Below, piece after piece: positions 26,678 to 36,165 of a DNA stretch of 64,000 nucleotides; the stretch's first letter is position 1, and each line of letters starts with the position of its first letter. The DNA lies in NCBI GenBank assembly GCA_964577115.1, contig CAZNXJ010000011.1, positions 107,316 through 171,315 on the forward strand. The letters run 5' to 3'. The notes under the pieces are model-generated. The model did no database searches. It was not told the DNA's origin and worked only from the letters and a program-made list of their open reading frames with translations. The translations under genes and the position numbers were made by a program. The DNA is from CAZNXJ01 sp964577115. GTDB lineage: Bacteria > Planctomycetota > Planctomycetia > Pirellulales > Pirellulaceae.

Positions 26678-26700
26678 ACGTCGTCCTCATGGGCCACATC

Positions 26701-26734
26701 GCTACCCCGCGCGCTCGACAGCGCGCGGGGTGGC
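26701..26734. terminator. bidirectional hairpin between convergent genes
   Basis: CCCCGCGCGCT (26705-26715) pairs perfectly with AGCGCGCGGGG (26720-26730) around a CGAC loop, extended by outer pairs. It lies between the sialidase-like and MFS genes. No U-tract, so probably bidirectional. Confidence 0.7.
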
Positions 26735-26767
26735 GAACCGGCCGCTCGACACTTGCGATCGTCGGCT

Positions 26768-28132
26768 TCAATCCGCTTCACGCTCGTTCGACGCCAGATC
26801 GTTGGCTTCCGGTGGACTGGAATCGGGGTCGTCTCCCAACTTCACCGCGCCTTCGGAACGGCCCCAGAGCAGCATCAGTGCGACGAGGGCGGCCAATGGT
26901 GCAAGTCCGACCCAAAAGATTCCGGCCGCGTACGAGTTCGTGGCATCGACGTGCTCGCCGACTGCGACCTGCATCTTCGATGTCACCAACCACGTGATGC
27001 AGCCCAGCGACCCGGTCACCTTGCCCTGATGGCGGCGCGAAATGTCCTGCATGAGCGAGTAGTAAATCGGGAAGAGTCCTAGCGATCCGAAGCCAATCAA
27101 GAGGAACAAGAAGAGCAGGAGCGGCCCCCGTTCGGTGTTTGCCGCCACGGTGCTTAGAGCCGTTAGCAGCGAAAAGGCACCGAACGTGAGCACACGCGAG
27201 GTATGCACGCTGACGCGTCGCGCCGTCAGAATCTTGACCGCCGCACCCGCCGCAATGCAGCCTAAGTCTGTCGAGATGTAGTAGGCGGACGTGAAATAAC
27301 GGACGAGCGACGCTGAGTAGCCGTGGTATTCCTGAAGCATCTTCGGCAACCATGCGCGGAAGAAATGCCACGTCATGTTGATCGCTACAACGACGACCAC
27401 GAGCGTCAGGTAGCGGCGAATGTTCTTCATAAGCGGCGTCGCCGGCTCGATGAGCTTGCCGATATCGAGGTTCGACGAACGAGACGACCCATCGATGTTG
27501 ACGCGCGACGTGTAGCCGAGCCACGGAACGATCCAGAACAGACCGATGAAGCCGATCACCACGTACGGCAACCGCCACGTGCCAGGCTCGTCCGTGACAA
27601 GTGCCTGAACGACGAGCGGCGTAAGGATCGCGCCCAGCGACGCACCGCTTTGAAGCACGCTATTTCCAAACGGCCGATCGGCCGGATCGAGCATCCGCTG
27701 GGTCGTGATTAGCGCGCAGGGCCACTGACCGGCTTCAAAGAACCCGAGCGTTGTGCGGCAGACGAGAAACCCGAGAAACGCTGTGCTGCTCGGATCCGAA
27801 GGATTGACGAACTTGGGCCACCAGGTGGCAACCCAGGGGGCCATCAACTCGCCGATCCAATCCGCGTAGCCGGTGGCCACGCCGGCCGCTGACCACCCGA
27901 GCAAGACCAGGGGGTACATCCAGCGAACGCTGATCTTATCGGCTAGCCATCCGGCGACCAGCCCGCCGACCGCAAACGCAATTCCAAAACCGAATTCAAG
28001 CTGGCCGTACTGCGTGTTCGACAGCCCGAGCTCGTTACTGATCGGCGTGATTGTCAGGGACAATGTCTGCCGATCCATGTAGTTCAGCATCAGGGCCATC
28101 AACAGAAGGCCACAAACAACCCATTTCGTCAT
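26768..28132 (-). CDS. MFS transporter, anion:cation symporter (sugar-acid) type
   Basis: Inner-membrane carrier of 454 residues with twelve predicted helices in two halves. The start MLNYMDRQTLSLTITPISNE and the loop WLADKISVRW resemble the ACS family (ExuT/GudP-like), which imports hexuronates and other organic anions with H+. FLVCRTTLGFFEAGQWPC is the signature at helix 4. It faces the sialidase-like gene, so uptake of a sugar acid released outside is a reasonable guess but not shown by the sequence. AAGG lies about 14 bp before the ATG. Confidence 0.88.
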   Translation of the reverse strand: MTKWVVCGLLLMALMLNYMDRQTLSLTITPISNELGLSNTQYGQLEFGFGIAFAVGGLVAGWLADKISVRWMYPLVLLGWSAAGVATGYADWIGELMAPWVATWWPKFVNPSDPSSTAFLGFLVCRTTLGFFEAGQWPCALITTQRMLDPADRPFGNSVLQSGASLGAILTPLVVQALVTDEPGTWRLPYVVIGFIGLFWIVPWLGYTSRVNIDGSSRSSNLDIGKLIEPATPLMKNIRRYLTLVVVVVAINMTWHFFRAWLPKMLQEYHGYSASLVRYFTSAYYISTDLGCIAAGAAVKILTARRVSVHTSRVLTFGAFSLLTALSTVAANTERGPLLLFLFLLIGFGSLGLFPIYYSLMQDISRRHQGKVTGSLGCITWLVTSKMQVAVGEHVDATNSYAAGIFWVGLAPLAALVALMLLWGRSEGAVKLGDDPDSSPPEANDLASNEREAD

Positions 28133-28232
28133 CGAAGAAACAAACCTTGGTGATAGAAAGCCGTCGGCGGGGGTAGGCGGTAGACGGACGGGGGGCGCCG
28201 GAGCAATGCGGTGCGTAACGGGGCCGGGCGAA

Positions 28233-29660
28233 TTACGCGAGTATATCGCGAATCACGGTTCCGTGGTCGATTTCCAGCCGTTTGCGGCCAGGAATTTCGA
28301 GTCGGCGGGAATCGAGCCCCAATTGATGGAGGATTGTCGCGTGAATGTCGGTCACATAATGCCGGTTTTCAACCGCATGGAAGCCAATTTCGTCGGTGGC
28401 TCCGTGGACGACGCCCCCTTTGATCCCTCCGCCCGCCATCCATACCGAGAATCCATAAATATGATGATCGCGACCATCGCTGCCTTGGGAACCCGGCGTC
28501 CGGCCGAATTCGGTCGCGAAAAGAACCAGGGTCTCGTCGAGAAGCCCTCGGCGTTTGAGGTCCTTCAGCAGCGCGGCGATCGGCTGGTCGACTTTCAGGC
28601 AGTTCGTACGGTGGTTTTCCTTGAGCCCGCCGTGCGCATCCCAAGCGCCCGCCCCACCGGCACCGTGCTGAATCTGAATGAACCGCGCCCCGCGTTCGAC
28701 GAAGCGCCGAGCCGCGAGTAATTGCATTCCAAATTCGCGGCAGTGGGGCTGGTCGAGACCATACAGCTTCTGCGTTTCCTCGGTCTCGTCGGCGAAATTC
28801 AGAACTTCAGGAACGGACTTCTGCATGCGAAACGCGAGTTCATACGACTGAATACGGGCGAGCAGCGCCGGGTCGTCGGGATACTCGACGCCGCGCAACT
28901 GATTCAATCGGTTCACCAGATCGAAGCCGATGCGCTGCTGCTCGACGGATCTTGCTACTTCCGGACGCCCATAATCGAGCGGATTGTCCGGGTCGATGCG
29001 CAGAGGCACGGCATCATGCGCGGGGCCGAGGTAATGGCCGTCCTTCTTGTTCCAGTACTCGCGGTTGCCAATGGAAATGAATTGCGGCAGGTTTTCGTTG
29101 ATCGATCCGAGCCCGTAGTGGACCCAGGCGCCGAGCGTCGGGAATTCGCCGTCGAGCATGTGGCGTCCCGAGTGGAACTGCGTTTGAGCGCCGTGGTTGT
29201 CGTCGGTCGTGTACATCGAGCGAACGATCGCGAGATCGTCGACGCACGTGGCCAGGTGCGGCCACCAGTCGCTGATCTCGATTCCCGACTGGCCATGCTT
29301 GCGGAATCCGACTTGAAGCGGATAGAGCACATTGCGCTGCTGACCATTGGCATCATTCACAACGACGACGCGCGCCAGCTTCAGTTTTTCGGGATTCTGT
29401 ACATCGGCGAACGGCGTCTCCGCAATGGTTTTTCCTGCAAACTTGTTGAGCATGGGTTTGGGATCGAACGACTCGACGTGGCTCACGCCGCCGTTCATGA
29501 AGAGCCAAATCACGCTCTTTGCCCGCGGAGGAAAATGCGGATTGCCATCCGGCGGCGACCAACCCGGTTCGTTGCCGAAGCCGTCGCGCTGGAGCATCGC
29601 TCCGAGTGCGAGTCCGGTGAATCCCCAGCCCAAGTCTGCCAGGAACGTACGGCGGTTCAT
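28233..29660 (-). CDS. DUF1501 protein of cluster 2, Tat leader
   Basis: Protein of 475 residues. The start at 29660 (MNRRTFLADLGWGFTG) is set by GGGGAGA 8 bp upstream and gives a textbook twin-arginine leader. Family blocks are VIWLFMNGGVSHVESFDPK, IQIQHGAGGAGAWDAHGG and LFATEFGRTPGSQGSDGRDH. It lies 48 bp downstream of the large PSCyt1 gene, forming a two-gene unit. As with its paralogues, periplasmic location and cooperation with the cytochrome-bearing partner are inferred; the reaction is unknown. Confidence 0.93.
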   Translation of the reverse strand: MNRRTFLADLGWGFTGLALGAMLQRDGFGNEPGWSPPDGNPHFPPRAKSVIWLFMNGGVSHVESFDPKPMLNKFAGKTIAETPFADVQNPEKLKLARVVVVNDANGQQRNVLYPLQVGFRKHGQSGIEISDWWPHLATCVDDLAIVRSMYTTDDNHGAQTQFHSGRHMLDGEFPTLGAWVHYGLGSINENLPQFISIGNREYWNKKDGHYLGPAHDAVPLRIDPDNPLDYGRPEVARSVEQQRIGFDLVNRLNQLRGVEYPDDPALLARIQSYELAFRMQKSVPEVLNFADETEETQKLYGLDQPHCREFGMQLLAARRFVERGARFIQIQHGAGGAGAWDAHGGLKENHRTNCLKVDQPIAALLKDLKRRGLLDETLVLFATEFGRTPGSQGSDGRDHHIYGFSVWMAGGGIKGGVVHGATDEIGFHAVENRHYVTDIHATILHQLGLDSRRLEIPGRKRLEIDHGTVIRDILA

Positions 29661-29708
29661 CGTCGTTCTCCCCTGCACGTTTTGTCTGCCGAGCCGCGGC
29701 GGTTCGGC

Positions 29709-32450
29709 TTAGCGAATCGTGATGAAATCGTTGTGGTTCACCAGCGCGTGAACCAGGCTGACACGGGCCCGCTGTTGCCTCTCGTCCGCGTCGCTGCCGT
29801 CGTCCAAGGCAAGCCACTGCGCGAGAGCGTCGCGGCACGCCTGTAGTTCCGCATCGTTTGGTTCCGCGGCCAGGAGGAGCCGAAACGCCTGGCGAATAAA
29901 GTCGTCATCGTTGGCGACGCCTCCGCCTGCGGTGATGCGCGCGGCGATCTTTTCCGATGCTTCGAGTGCCTGGCGGCTGTTGGCTAGTGCGAGCGCCTGC
30001 TGCGGCACGATGCTTTGTTCGCGCCGATAACATTCCAGGACGCGGGCATCGTCGAAGATTTCGAGAAACGGATGGTGTTCGTTGTGCGAATGAACAAAGT
30101 ACATGCTCCGGCGTCGCGACGACGTGGCCTCGGCAAGAGGAACCGGGGGACCGCCGAGCTGTGGAGCGAGTTCGCCGGAAAGGTGCAGGAGAGCATCGCG
30201 CACGACCTGCGCCTCCATCCGCGTGGGATTCATACGCCAGTAGGCGCGATTTTCCGGATCGAGCGCCGCCTGAGCTTCTGCGCCGGCGGCCGAGGACGTC
30301 ATGCGATACGTGTTCGACGTCACGATCAAACGGTGCAGGTGCTTCATGCTCCACCCGTGTTCCATGAATTCACAGGCGAGCCAATCGAGCAGTTCGGGGT
30401 GTGTCGGTGGAAGCCCCTTGCGGCCAAAGTCGAACACCGTGGGGACGAGCGGTGCATTGAAGTGGCGAGTCCAGATGTGGTTGACGGCCACGCGCGCCGT
30501 TAGAGGATTCTGGGGATCGGTAATCCAGCGGGCGAGTGCCGTGCGGCGTCCCGAGCTTACCGCCGGGAACGGCTTGCGCCGCGATTCTTCCGTTTCCGTC
30601 GGCGATTCGACGGTCTTCAGCGCACCGTCCAGCGGTGTGTAGGCATCGCTGGGCTCGCCCGCCGCCTGTTCGGCTTTCTCGCATGCTTCCCGAGCGGCAG
30701 CCACCTTCTGCTCGAATTCACCCCGCTTCGCCGGTTCGGCCTTGAGAAGTTCGAGCTCGGCTCGAGCCAATGCTTCGGCAGCTTGCAGGGCGGCCAGCTC
30801 CCGTTCGAGCCGCGCGGCCTCGCGCTTGTACTCGTCGGTCGATTTTTCACTCAGCCGCCCGGCGACGGCCTGATCCGCCGCCGCGCGTGCCCGCAGGACG
30901 CTAGGTTTCCGTTCCGCTATGGCCCGTGCACGCTGAGCAACGTGAAGCTCGGTACGCGCAAGCGCGATCTTCTTCTCGGCATCGGCATCCGCATCGGTAT
31001 CGGCCGGCGCGCCGTCCTGGGGCTGCTCGGCACTGGCCACGGTGATGGCTTCCGCCTCGGCCAATTTCATTGTCGCGGCGGCGACGGCCGCTTCCGCCGC
31101 GGCCTTCTCGCGTTCGGCTTTTTGCAGATGATTTTCGAGCACCCAAGGCCGCAGGCCGGGCTGTTGCGCCTCGGGCGGAAGCGTGATCGGCTGAATTTCG
31201 AGGGAGGTGAATTCGAGCAGGGAGGGGATGCCCGGTGCGAGCGGCCGGTCGGTTTCCGGTTGTTTTTCATTGCCCCGTGTGAACAGGTAGGTCGGCGCGT
31301 CGAGGTTGCAGTCGAACACACGCGGGATGCCGTCCTGCTCGTAATCCGTCTCTCCCGGCACCTGCTCGATCCGAATCTGATAAGGCTCGAAGAACGCGCG
31401 CAGCCGGTAGTAGTCTTCCTGCCCGATCGGATCGTACTTGTGATCGTGGCATTTGGCGCAGTTCATCGTCAGGCCGAGAAAGGCCTTCGCAGTGTGCTCG
31501 ATGGTATCATCGAGCCAGGTATTGCGATTGAACTTGAAATAGTGCCGCGCAAGAAATCCCGTGGCGCGGAGCTTGTCGAGCTCGTTCGGGTAGAGCTCGT
31601 CGGCGGCGAGCATCTGCCGGCACATTTCGTCGTAGCCGACATCCGTGTTCAAGCATTCGACAATCCAATCGCGCCAGTGCCAGATATGCTTTTGGCTGTT
31701 ACGCACCTCGCCGCCCAATCCCCACCAGTCACTGTACCGCCAGATATCCATCCAATGACGGCCCCAACGCTCGCCGTACTCCGGGCTGTCGAGCAGCCGC
31801 GCGACGACGGTTTCATAGGCTTGCGGAGAGTCATCGGCGAGGAACGCTTCGATTTCATCGAGCGTTGGCGGAACACCGATCAGGTCGATGTATACTCGGC
31901 GCAACAGAACTCGCTTGTCGGCGGGCGGCTGCGGCGCAAGGCCGCGTTCGTCGCGCTGCTGGGCGATGAAGGCGTCGATGGGGTTGAGCACCCACGAGGG
32001 ATCACGCGGCATGGGCACGTGCGGGCGCGTCGGCTTCTGAAAGGCCCAGTGCTCGCTCGGATCCTGCTCCGGTTCTTCGTTCTCGGGGCCGGGGGCACCT
32101 TGAGCGATCCACGCCTCGAGTTTCGCGATTTCTTCCGCCTTTAGCGGTGCGCCTTCGGATTCGGGAGGCATGCGACTGGAGGGATCCGGATCGCGGACAC
32201 GCTCGAGCAACAGGCTTGCTGGGGGCTCATCCGGGTCCACGACCGCCCCGCTGTCACCCCCCTGCCGCACGAGCGCGGCGGTATCAAGACGCAGCCCGGC
32301 TTCCTGTTTCAGGGCACCATGACAGGCGAAGCACCGATCGGCGAGGATCGGTTTAACGTCGCGGAGATAATCGACCGGCTGATCCGTGTCAGCCAGCAGT
32401 GTCCCCGTGGCGAGCAATAACAGGAGTACGGCAGGCAGGGTGTGTTTCAT
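29709..32450 (-). CDS. PSCyt1-DUF1549-DUF1553 protein with long Ala-rich coiled-coil insert, cluster 2
   Basis: Exported protein of 913 residues with signal peptide MKHTLPAVLLLLLATGTLLA. Heme motif CFACH is at 40-44, with SSRMPPESEG completing the PSCyt1 domain. DUF1549 runs about 150-370, with a second motif CAKCH at 331-335. Residues about 438-597 are an Ala/Glu/Lys-rich coiled coil with no counterpart in the two paralogues. DUF1553 occupies about 625-905 (RWITDPQNPLTARVAVNHIW, HPELLDWLACEFMEHGW). The DUF1501 gene follows. The insert might mediate dimerisation or span the envelope; that is inference. Confidence 0.93.
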   Translation of the reverse strand: MKHTLPAVLLLLLATGTLLADTDQPVDYLRDVKPILADRCFACHGALKQEAGLRLDTAALVRQGGDSGAVVDPDEPPASLLLERVRDPDPSSRMPPESEGAPLKAEEIAKLEAWIAQGAPGPENEEPEQDPSEHWAFQKPTRPHVPMPRDPSWVLNPIDAFIAQQRDERGLAPQPPADKRVLLRRVYIDLIGVPPTLDEIEAFLADDSPQAYETVVARLLDSPEYGERWGRHWMDIWRYSDWWGLGGEVRNSQKHIWHWRDWIVECLNTDVGYDEMCRQMLAADELYPNELDKLRATGFLARHYFKFNRNTWLDDTIEHTAKAFLGLTMNCAKCHDHKYDPIGQEDYYRLRAFFEPYQIRIEQVPGETDYEQDGIPRVFDCNLDAPTYLFTRGNEKQPETDRPLAPGIPSLLEFTSLEIQPITLPPEAQQPGLRPWVLENHLQKAEREKAAAEAAVAAATMKLAEAEAITVASAEQPQDGAPADTDADADAEKKIALARTELHVAQRARAIAERKPSVLRARAAADQAVAGRLSEKSTDEYKREAARLERELAALQAAEALARAELELLKAEPAKRGEFEQKVAAAREACEKAEQAAGEPSDAYTPLDGALKTVESPTETEESRRKPFPAVSSGRRTALARWITDPQNPLTARVAVNHIWTRHFNAPLVPTVFDFGRKGLPPTHPELLDWLACEFMEHGWSMKHLHRLIVTSNTYRMTSSAAGAEAQAALDPENRAYWRMNPTRMEAQVVRDALLHLSGELAPQLGGPPVPLAEATSSRRRSMYFVHSHNEHHPFLEIFDDARVLECYRREQSIVPQQALALANSRQALEASEKIAARITAGGGVANDDDFIRQAFRLLLAAEPNDAELQACRDALAQWLALDDGSDADERQQRARVSLVHALVNHNDFITIR

Positions 32451-32733
32451 GGCGGGATTCCTTGCGGCAGGATCTCATCATCGCTGTTCCGGAGCCTCCG
32501 GTCCACTCCTTCCGCCCGAGAACCGGACCGGCTTTCCACATCCTGAGCGCGTTACCTTTATCGGCGCCAACAGGGGCGGAGCATGTCCGCCCAGGGTATA
32601 AAGACCGCCGCTTGGGCACACGTGCTGTCATGCAGGGGCGCTGGCCGGCGTCCGGATCAGCACATGGCATCGAACCTTGCGCATCTTCTTCACGTGGACC
32701 CGCCCGGTATTCCGGGAGCTCTGACGAGCGTCT

Positions 32734-33183
32734 CTACGCAGGCCGCTCGCGCAGCAGGTCGCGAATCTCCATCAAGAGTTCCTGGTCCTTGGTTAGCGTG
32801 GGAGCGGGAGCCTCGGCTTCTTTTTGCTTCTGCCGAATGACCAGGCTCAAAAACTTCTTGATGAACAGAAACAGCGCGAGCGCCACGATCAGAAAATTCA
32901 CCACCTCGGCCAAAAACAGCCCATACGGCACTTCCTGTTCGCCAATGGTGAGCGACCACGTCTGATAGCTGCTCTCGGTGGGAAGGACGAACGTAACGAG
33001 CGGCATGATGACGTGCTTTACGAGCGAATCAACGAGCTTTCCGAAGGCGGCCCCGATGACGACGCCGACCGCCAGATCGATGACATTGCCTTTGAACGCA
33101 AACGCGCGAAACTCCTCCCACAGCGAGCTGACGTGCCTCGTTGGATCAAACCTGCGCGACGATTCGGAATTCTGGGGATCCAT
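32734..33183 (-). CDS. mscL: large-conductance mechanosensitive channel MscL
   Basis: Inner-membrane homopentameric channel that opens on membrane tension to release solutes on osmotic downshock. It has 149 residues, the usual length. FAFKGNVIDLAVGVVIGAAF marks the amphipathic helix and TM1 pore, a periplasmic loop follows, and TM2 is NFLIVALALFLFIKK. The C-terminal helix ends MEIRDLLRERPA, typical of the family. AAGGAG lies about 10 bp before ATG 33183. It diverges from the M20 amidohydrolase gene. Confidence 0.97.
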   Translation of the reverse strand: MDPQNSESSRRFDPTRHVSSLWEEFRAFAFKGNVIDLAVGVVIGAAFGKLVDSLVKHVIMPLVTFVLPTESSYQTWSLTIGEQEVPYGLFLAEVVNFLIVALALFLFIKKFLSLVIRQKQKEAEAPAPTLTKDQELLMEIRDLLRERPA

Positions 33184-33565
33184 ACCGTTTGCTCCTTATT
33201 GGCGTTCCGTAATGAAAAAATCGCTTGGATTCGGCGTCACCGCGGACGGGATCGGCACAAACGCCCCGGCGCCGCAAATGATGGTGCCCCTGCGAGAATC
33301 GGCGTAGGATATTCCCCGCCTCGTTCTCCGCCGGCTCGTCGCCTTCGATGATATCCGCGAGCAACGCCGTCGGTCGAGGTGACGCGGCGCCGTCAGGAGG
33401 CGCGCGGCACAAGAATTCGCGTTGCGGTCTCGCCGGATGAGTGCGGCCGTTTCGCGGATTACAAGACAAGGCAACGCGCTTGTTCGCGCAAGTGACACGA
33501 GAAATGCCTTCCGTATGAACTGGCGGGAGCCGAATGCTGACTTGATAGGTAGCGAAAGGAATGAC
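33184..33565. other. 382-bp divergent intergenic region
   Basis: Lies between mscL (minus) and the M20 amidohydrolase (plus). The plus frame is open through it but has no start supported by a ribosome-binding site before 33566. An imperfect sigma-54-like sequence at 33274-33289 has one extra spacer base and was not accepted. Nothing else stood out. Confidence 0.5.
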
Positions 33566-34741
33566 ATGGCGTTGGAACCGCAGCAGGTGCTCGCCGAAGC
33601 ACGTTCGATTGCCGCTTGGATCTGCCAGATTCGGCGAGAGCTTCACCAGTTTCCCGAGCTGATGTACGAGGAGGTGCGCACGAGCGCTTTGGTGCGCCGG
33701 ACGCTCGACGAGCTGGGCATCACCTATCGCCATCCCGTGGCCGAAACGGGGGTCGTGGCGACAATCGGGCGAGGCGACGGGCCGTGTGTGGCGCTGCGCG
33801 CTGACATGGACGCGCTGCCCATTCACGAACAAACCGACGTACCGTTCCGCAGCCGCGTTGACGGCAAAATGCATGCCTGCGGCCATGACGCTCATACCGC
33901 CATGTTGCTCGGAGCCGCCCGCTTGCTGAAGCAGCACGAAGCCGAGCTGCCGGTCCGCGTCAAACTGTTGTTTCAGCCAGCCGAGGAAGGCGGAGCAGGT
34001 GGACTGCGCATGTGCAAAGAAGGAGTGCTCGACGATCCGCCCGTCGAGCGTGTTTTCGGGCTGCACGTCTGGCCGCAAATGCCGACCGGATGGGTCGGAG
34101 GTCGAGCGGGAATTTTCATGGCGGCGACGAGTTTTTTTGAGCTCGTGGTGGAAGGGCTCGGCGGGCACGCCGCCATGCCGCATCTGACCCGCGATCCCGT
34201 GCTTACGTCGGCCCAGCTGGTGACGCAGCTCCAGGCAATCGTCGCGCGCGAAACCGACCCGCTCGACTCGGCCGTCGTCAGCGTTTCAAGCATCCAGGGA
34301 GGCGATGCCTGTAACGTCATTCCCGAACGCATGCGGCTCCGCGGAACTCTGCGCGCTATGAGCACCCCGGGAATCCTGCGTCTACAGAAGCGCGTCGCCG
34401 AGATCAGTTCGGCGGTTGCCGCGGCCCATGGATGCCGGGCCGAGCTTCGGATCGTCGGCGAGGATTACCCGGCGCTGAACAACGATGCGGAATGTTGGCA
34501 GTACGCCAAGAACGTGGCGAGCGCCCTCGTGGGTGGCGACAAGTGCCAGGAGCTCGCGCCTGTCATGGGCGGCGAGGACTTCGCGTACTTTGCTGAACGC
34601 GTCCCGAGTTGCTTTCTGGTCATCGGTGTCGGCGGCGACTCAGGAGCGGCCCACGGGCTGCATCACCCGCGATTCTTCCTGGACGAAGAAGCCCTGCCGG
34701 TGGGCTCGGCGCTGCACGCCCTCCTTGCGACGCACGGCTGA
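33566..34741 (+). CDS. M20 family amidohydrolase
   Basis: Metal-dependent hydrolase of 391 residues of the M20D amidohydrolase group, which cleaves N-acyl amino acids such as hippurate-like or IAA-amino-acid conjugates. Metal and catalytic motifs are MHACGHDAHTA, QPAEEGGAG and MGGEDFAYF. The small dimerisation domain begins at FFELVVEGLGGHAAMPH. The start at 33566 (MALEPQQV) follows GAAAGGA and gives the standard family length; the longer open frame begins 144 bp upstream. The exact substrate cannot be told from sequence. Confidence 0.92.
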   Translation: MALEPQQVLAEARSIAAWICQIRRELHQFPELMYEEVRTSALVRRTLDELGITYRHPVAETGVVATIGRGDGPCVALRADMDALPIHEQTDVPFRSRVDGKMHACGHDAHTAMLLGAARLLKQHEAELPVRVKLLFQPAEEGGAGGLRMCKEGVLDDPPVERVFGLHVWPQMPTGWVGGRAGIFMAATSFFELVVEGLGGHAAMPHLTRDPVLTSAQLVTQLQAIVARETDPLDSAVVSVSSIQGGDACNVIPERMRLRGTLRAMSTPGILRLQKRVAEISSAVAAAHGCRAELRIVGEDYPALNNDAECWQYAKNVASALVGGDKCQELAPVMGGEDFAYFAERVPSCFLVIGVGGDSGAAHGLHHPRFFLDEEALPVGSALHALLATHG

Positions 34742-34950
34742 AACGCAGCTGAGCGAATCGCCTCGGCGCCAAGCAGGGCGCGCCGCGCTGCGCGTCAGGG
34801 GACAGGCCGAGTAAGTGCCGCGAAAAAAGTTCGCTCTTCGCACGGCCGCTCGGTATATTGCTGGCGAGGAACCGCGCGGGCGGCTCGCGCGGCTTCTCGT
34901 CCCTTTCTCCCTTCTCTCTTATCGCGGTTTCAGTTTTCGAGGAGTATGCC

Positions 34951-36042
34951 GTGCGCGCATCTGAGCTCTGCATGTCCACTCGCCGCGGAATGTTCGCTAT
35001 CCATGCCATCCTGATCCTGGCTCTTCCTGCATGTAGCGAACCAGTGGCTCCGGAGACGGTGACAACCCAGCCGAGCACTTCGCTGACCTCTGCGCCTTTG
35101 CCGGCAAACGTCAAAGCGGACTCGAGGCTCGACGAGCCTGTGACAGAAGCCGAAGCGGAGGTGGCTGCAAGGCAACTCGAGCAAGCCGTCGCCCGAGCGA
35201 ATGTTTCGGAATTCAATAGCTACTTCGATTGGGATGCGTTTCTCGATCGCGTCACACAGGGAATCGAAGTACCGGCCACGGCCGCGAATGGTTTCCGGGT
35301 CGGGTTCAAACAGTCCAATGACTTCGCATCGCAAATAATCAACGCAGCGGGCATGAGCGGCTCGTATCGCTTGCTGCGAGTTCACCAGAAGGACGGCACG
35401 ACACGCGGCCTGTTCCGTCTTATATCCAATGCCGGAGTGAACTATCACGACCTGGTGTTCGAACGGCGGCCGTCGGGAAAAGTACAGGTCGTGGACGCGT
35501 ACGTATTCATGGGCGGCGAAATGCTCTCGGAATCCATTCGACGCATGTACATTGCAATGGCGGCTGACGTAAACCAGAGCATCGTGACGAAGTTGTTTGG
35601 TGGGGAGAGTGATATCGTGAAGGCCGTTCCCATCATCAATAACATGCGCCAGGCCATGATGACGAAGAACTATCAAGGGATGCTCGCCGAGTACCACAAG
35701 CTTCCCGATTCGGTCAAGCAGCAGCGCCCACTGCTGGTCATGCGCTACATGGCCGCTCAGAACCTCGGCCCCGAGGAACTGGCAAAGGCCATCGACGACT
35801 TCCGACGTTACGATCCGAACGCCGCTTGCCTCGACCTGCTGCTCATCGATCACTACTTCACACTGAATCAGTTCCAGCTCGCGCGCGACAGCCTCGACCG
35901 CCTCGACAAGGAAGTACAGGACCCGTACTTGGATCTCATGCGAGCGGGTACGTACCTCCAGGAGGGAAACGAAGAGGAGGGTAACCGCTTAATTGAGAAA
36001 GCGCTCGAAGCCGACCCGACGCTGGCCCAACTCGGGCTCTAG
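34951..36042 (+). CDS. lipoprotein with helical-repeat C-terminus, unknown function
   Basis: About 363 residues. A GTG start at 34951 is chosen because GAGGAG (34939-34944) lies 6 bp upstream. A signal peptide ends in the lipobox LALPAC, so the protein is probably lipidated. The mid-region is alpha/beta without a known family. The C-terminal part (about 240-360) has paired helices with TPR-like character (DLLLIDHYFTLNQFQLARDS, GTYLQEGNEEEGNRLIEKAL). No enzyme motif is visible. It sits between the amidohydrolase and the BON gene on the same strand, with 124 bp before the latter. Confidence 0.75.
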   Translation: MRASELCMSTRRGMFAIHAILILALPACSEPVAPETVTTQPSTSLTSAPLPANVKADSRLDEPVTEAEAEVAARQLEQAVARANVSEFNSYFDWDAFLDRVTQGIEVPATAANGFRVGFKQSNDFASQIINAAGMSGSYRLLRVHQKDGTTRGLFRLISNAGVNYHDLVFERRPSGKVQVVDAYVFMGGEMLSESIRRMYIAMAADVNQSIVTKLFGGESDIVKAVPIINNMRQAMMTKNYQGMLAEYHKLPDSVKQQRPLLVMRYMAAQNLGPEELAKAIDDFRRYDPNAACLDLLLIDHYFTLNQFQLARDSLDRLDKEVQDPYLDLMRAGTYLQEGNEEEGNRLIEKALEADPTLAQLGL

Positions 36043-36088
36043 AAAAGGTACTCACGCGGACGCGATCGGCGGAGCGGCGGTCGTTACC

Positions 36089-36103
36089 AGGCGCGTGATT
36101 TGC
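36089..36103 (+). promoter_or_regulatory. sigma-54-like element for the BON gene
   Basis: Reads AGGCGCGTGATTTGC followed by A: two mismatches to TGGCACG-N4-TTGC, with correct 12-bp GG/GC spacing. The predicted transcription start is about 50 bp before the ATG at 36166. Confidence 0.5.
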
Positions 36104-36165
36104 ACGTCTCGTAGCTTATCTCGGTGCGTATGCGTATGGCATCCGATGCAGAGGAGCGAGGAACG

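Noticed and set aside
28722..29846. 374-residue open frame on the plus strand
   Set aside because: Antisense to the DUF1501 gene and the end of its partner; no recognisable features.
30783..32144. 453-residue open frame on the plus strand
   Set aside because: Fully antisense to the PSCyt1/DUF1553 gene of cluster 2, which has clear domains.
33274..33289. Sigma-54-like sequence upstream of mscL
   Set aside because: GGGCACC and TTGC are present on the minus strand but with five spacer bases instead of four; sigma-54 spacing is strict.
33146..34183. 345-residue open frame on the minus strand
   Set aside because: Antisense to the M20 amidohydrolase; composition is that of a mirror frame in GC-rich DNA, with no domain-like pattern.
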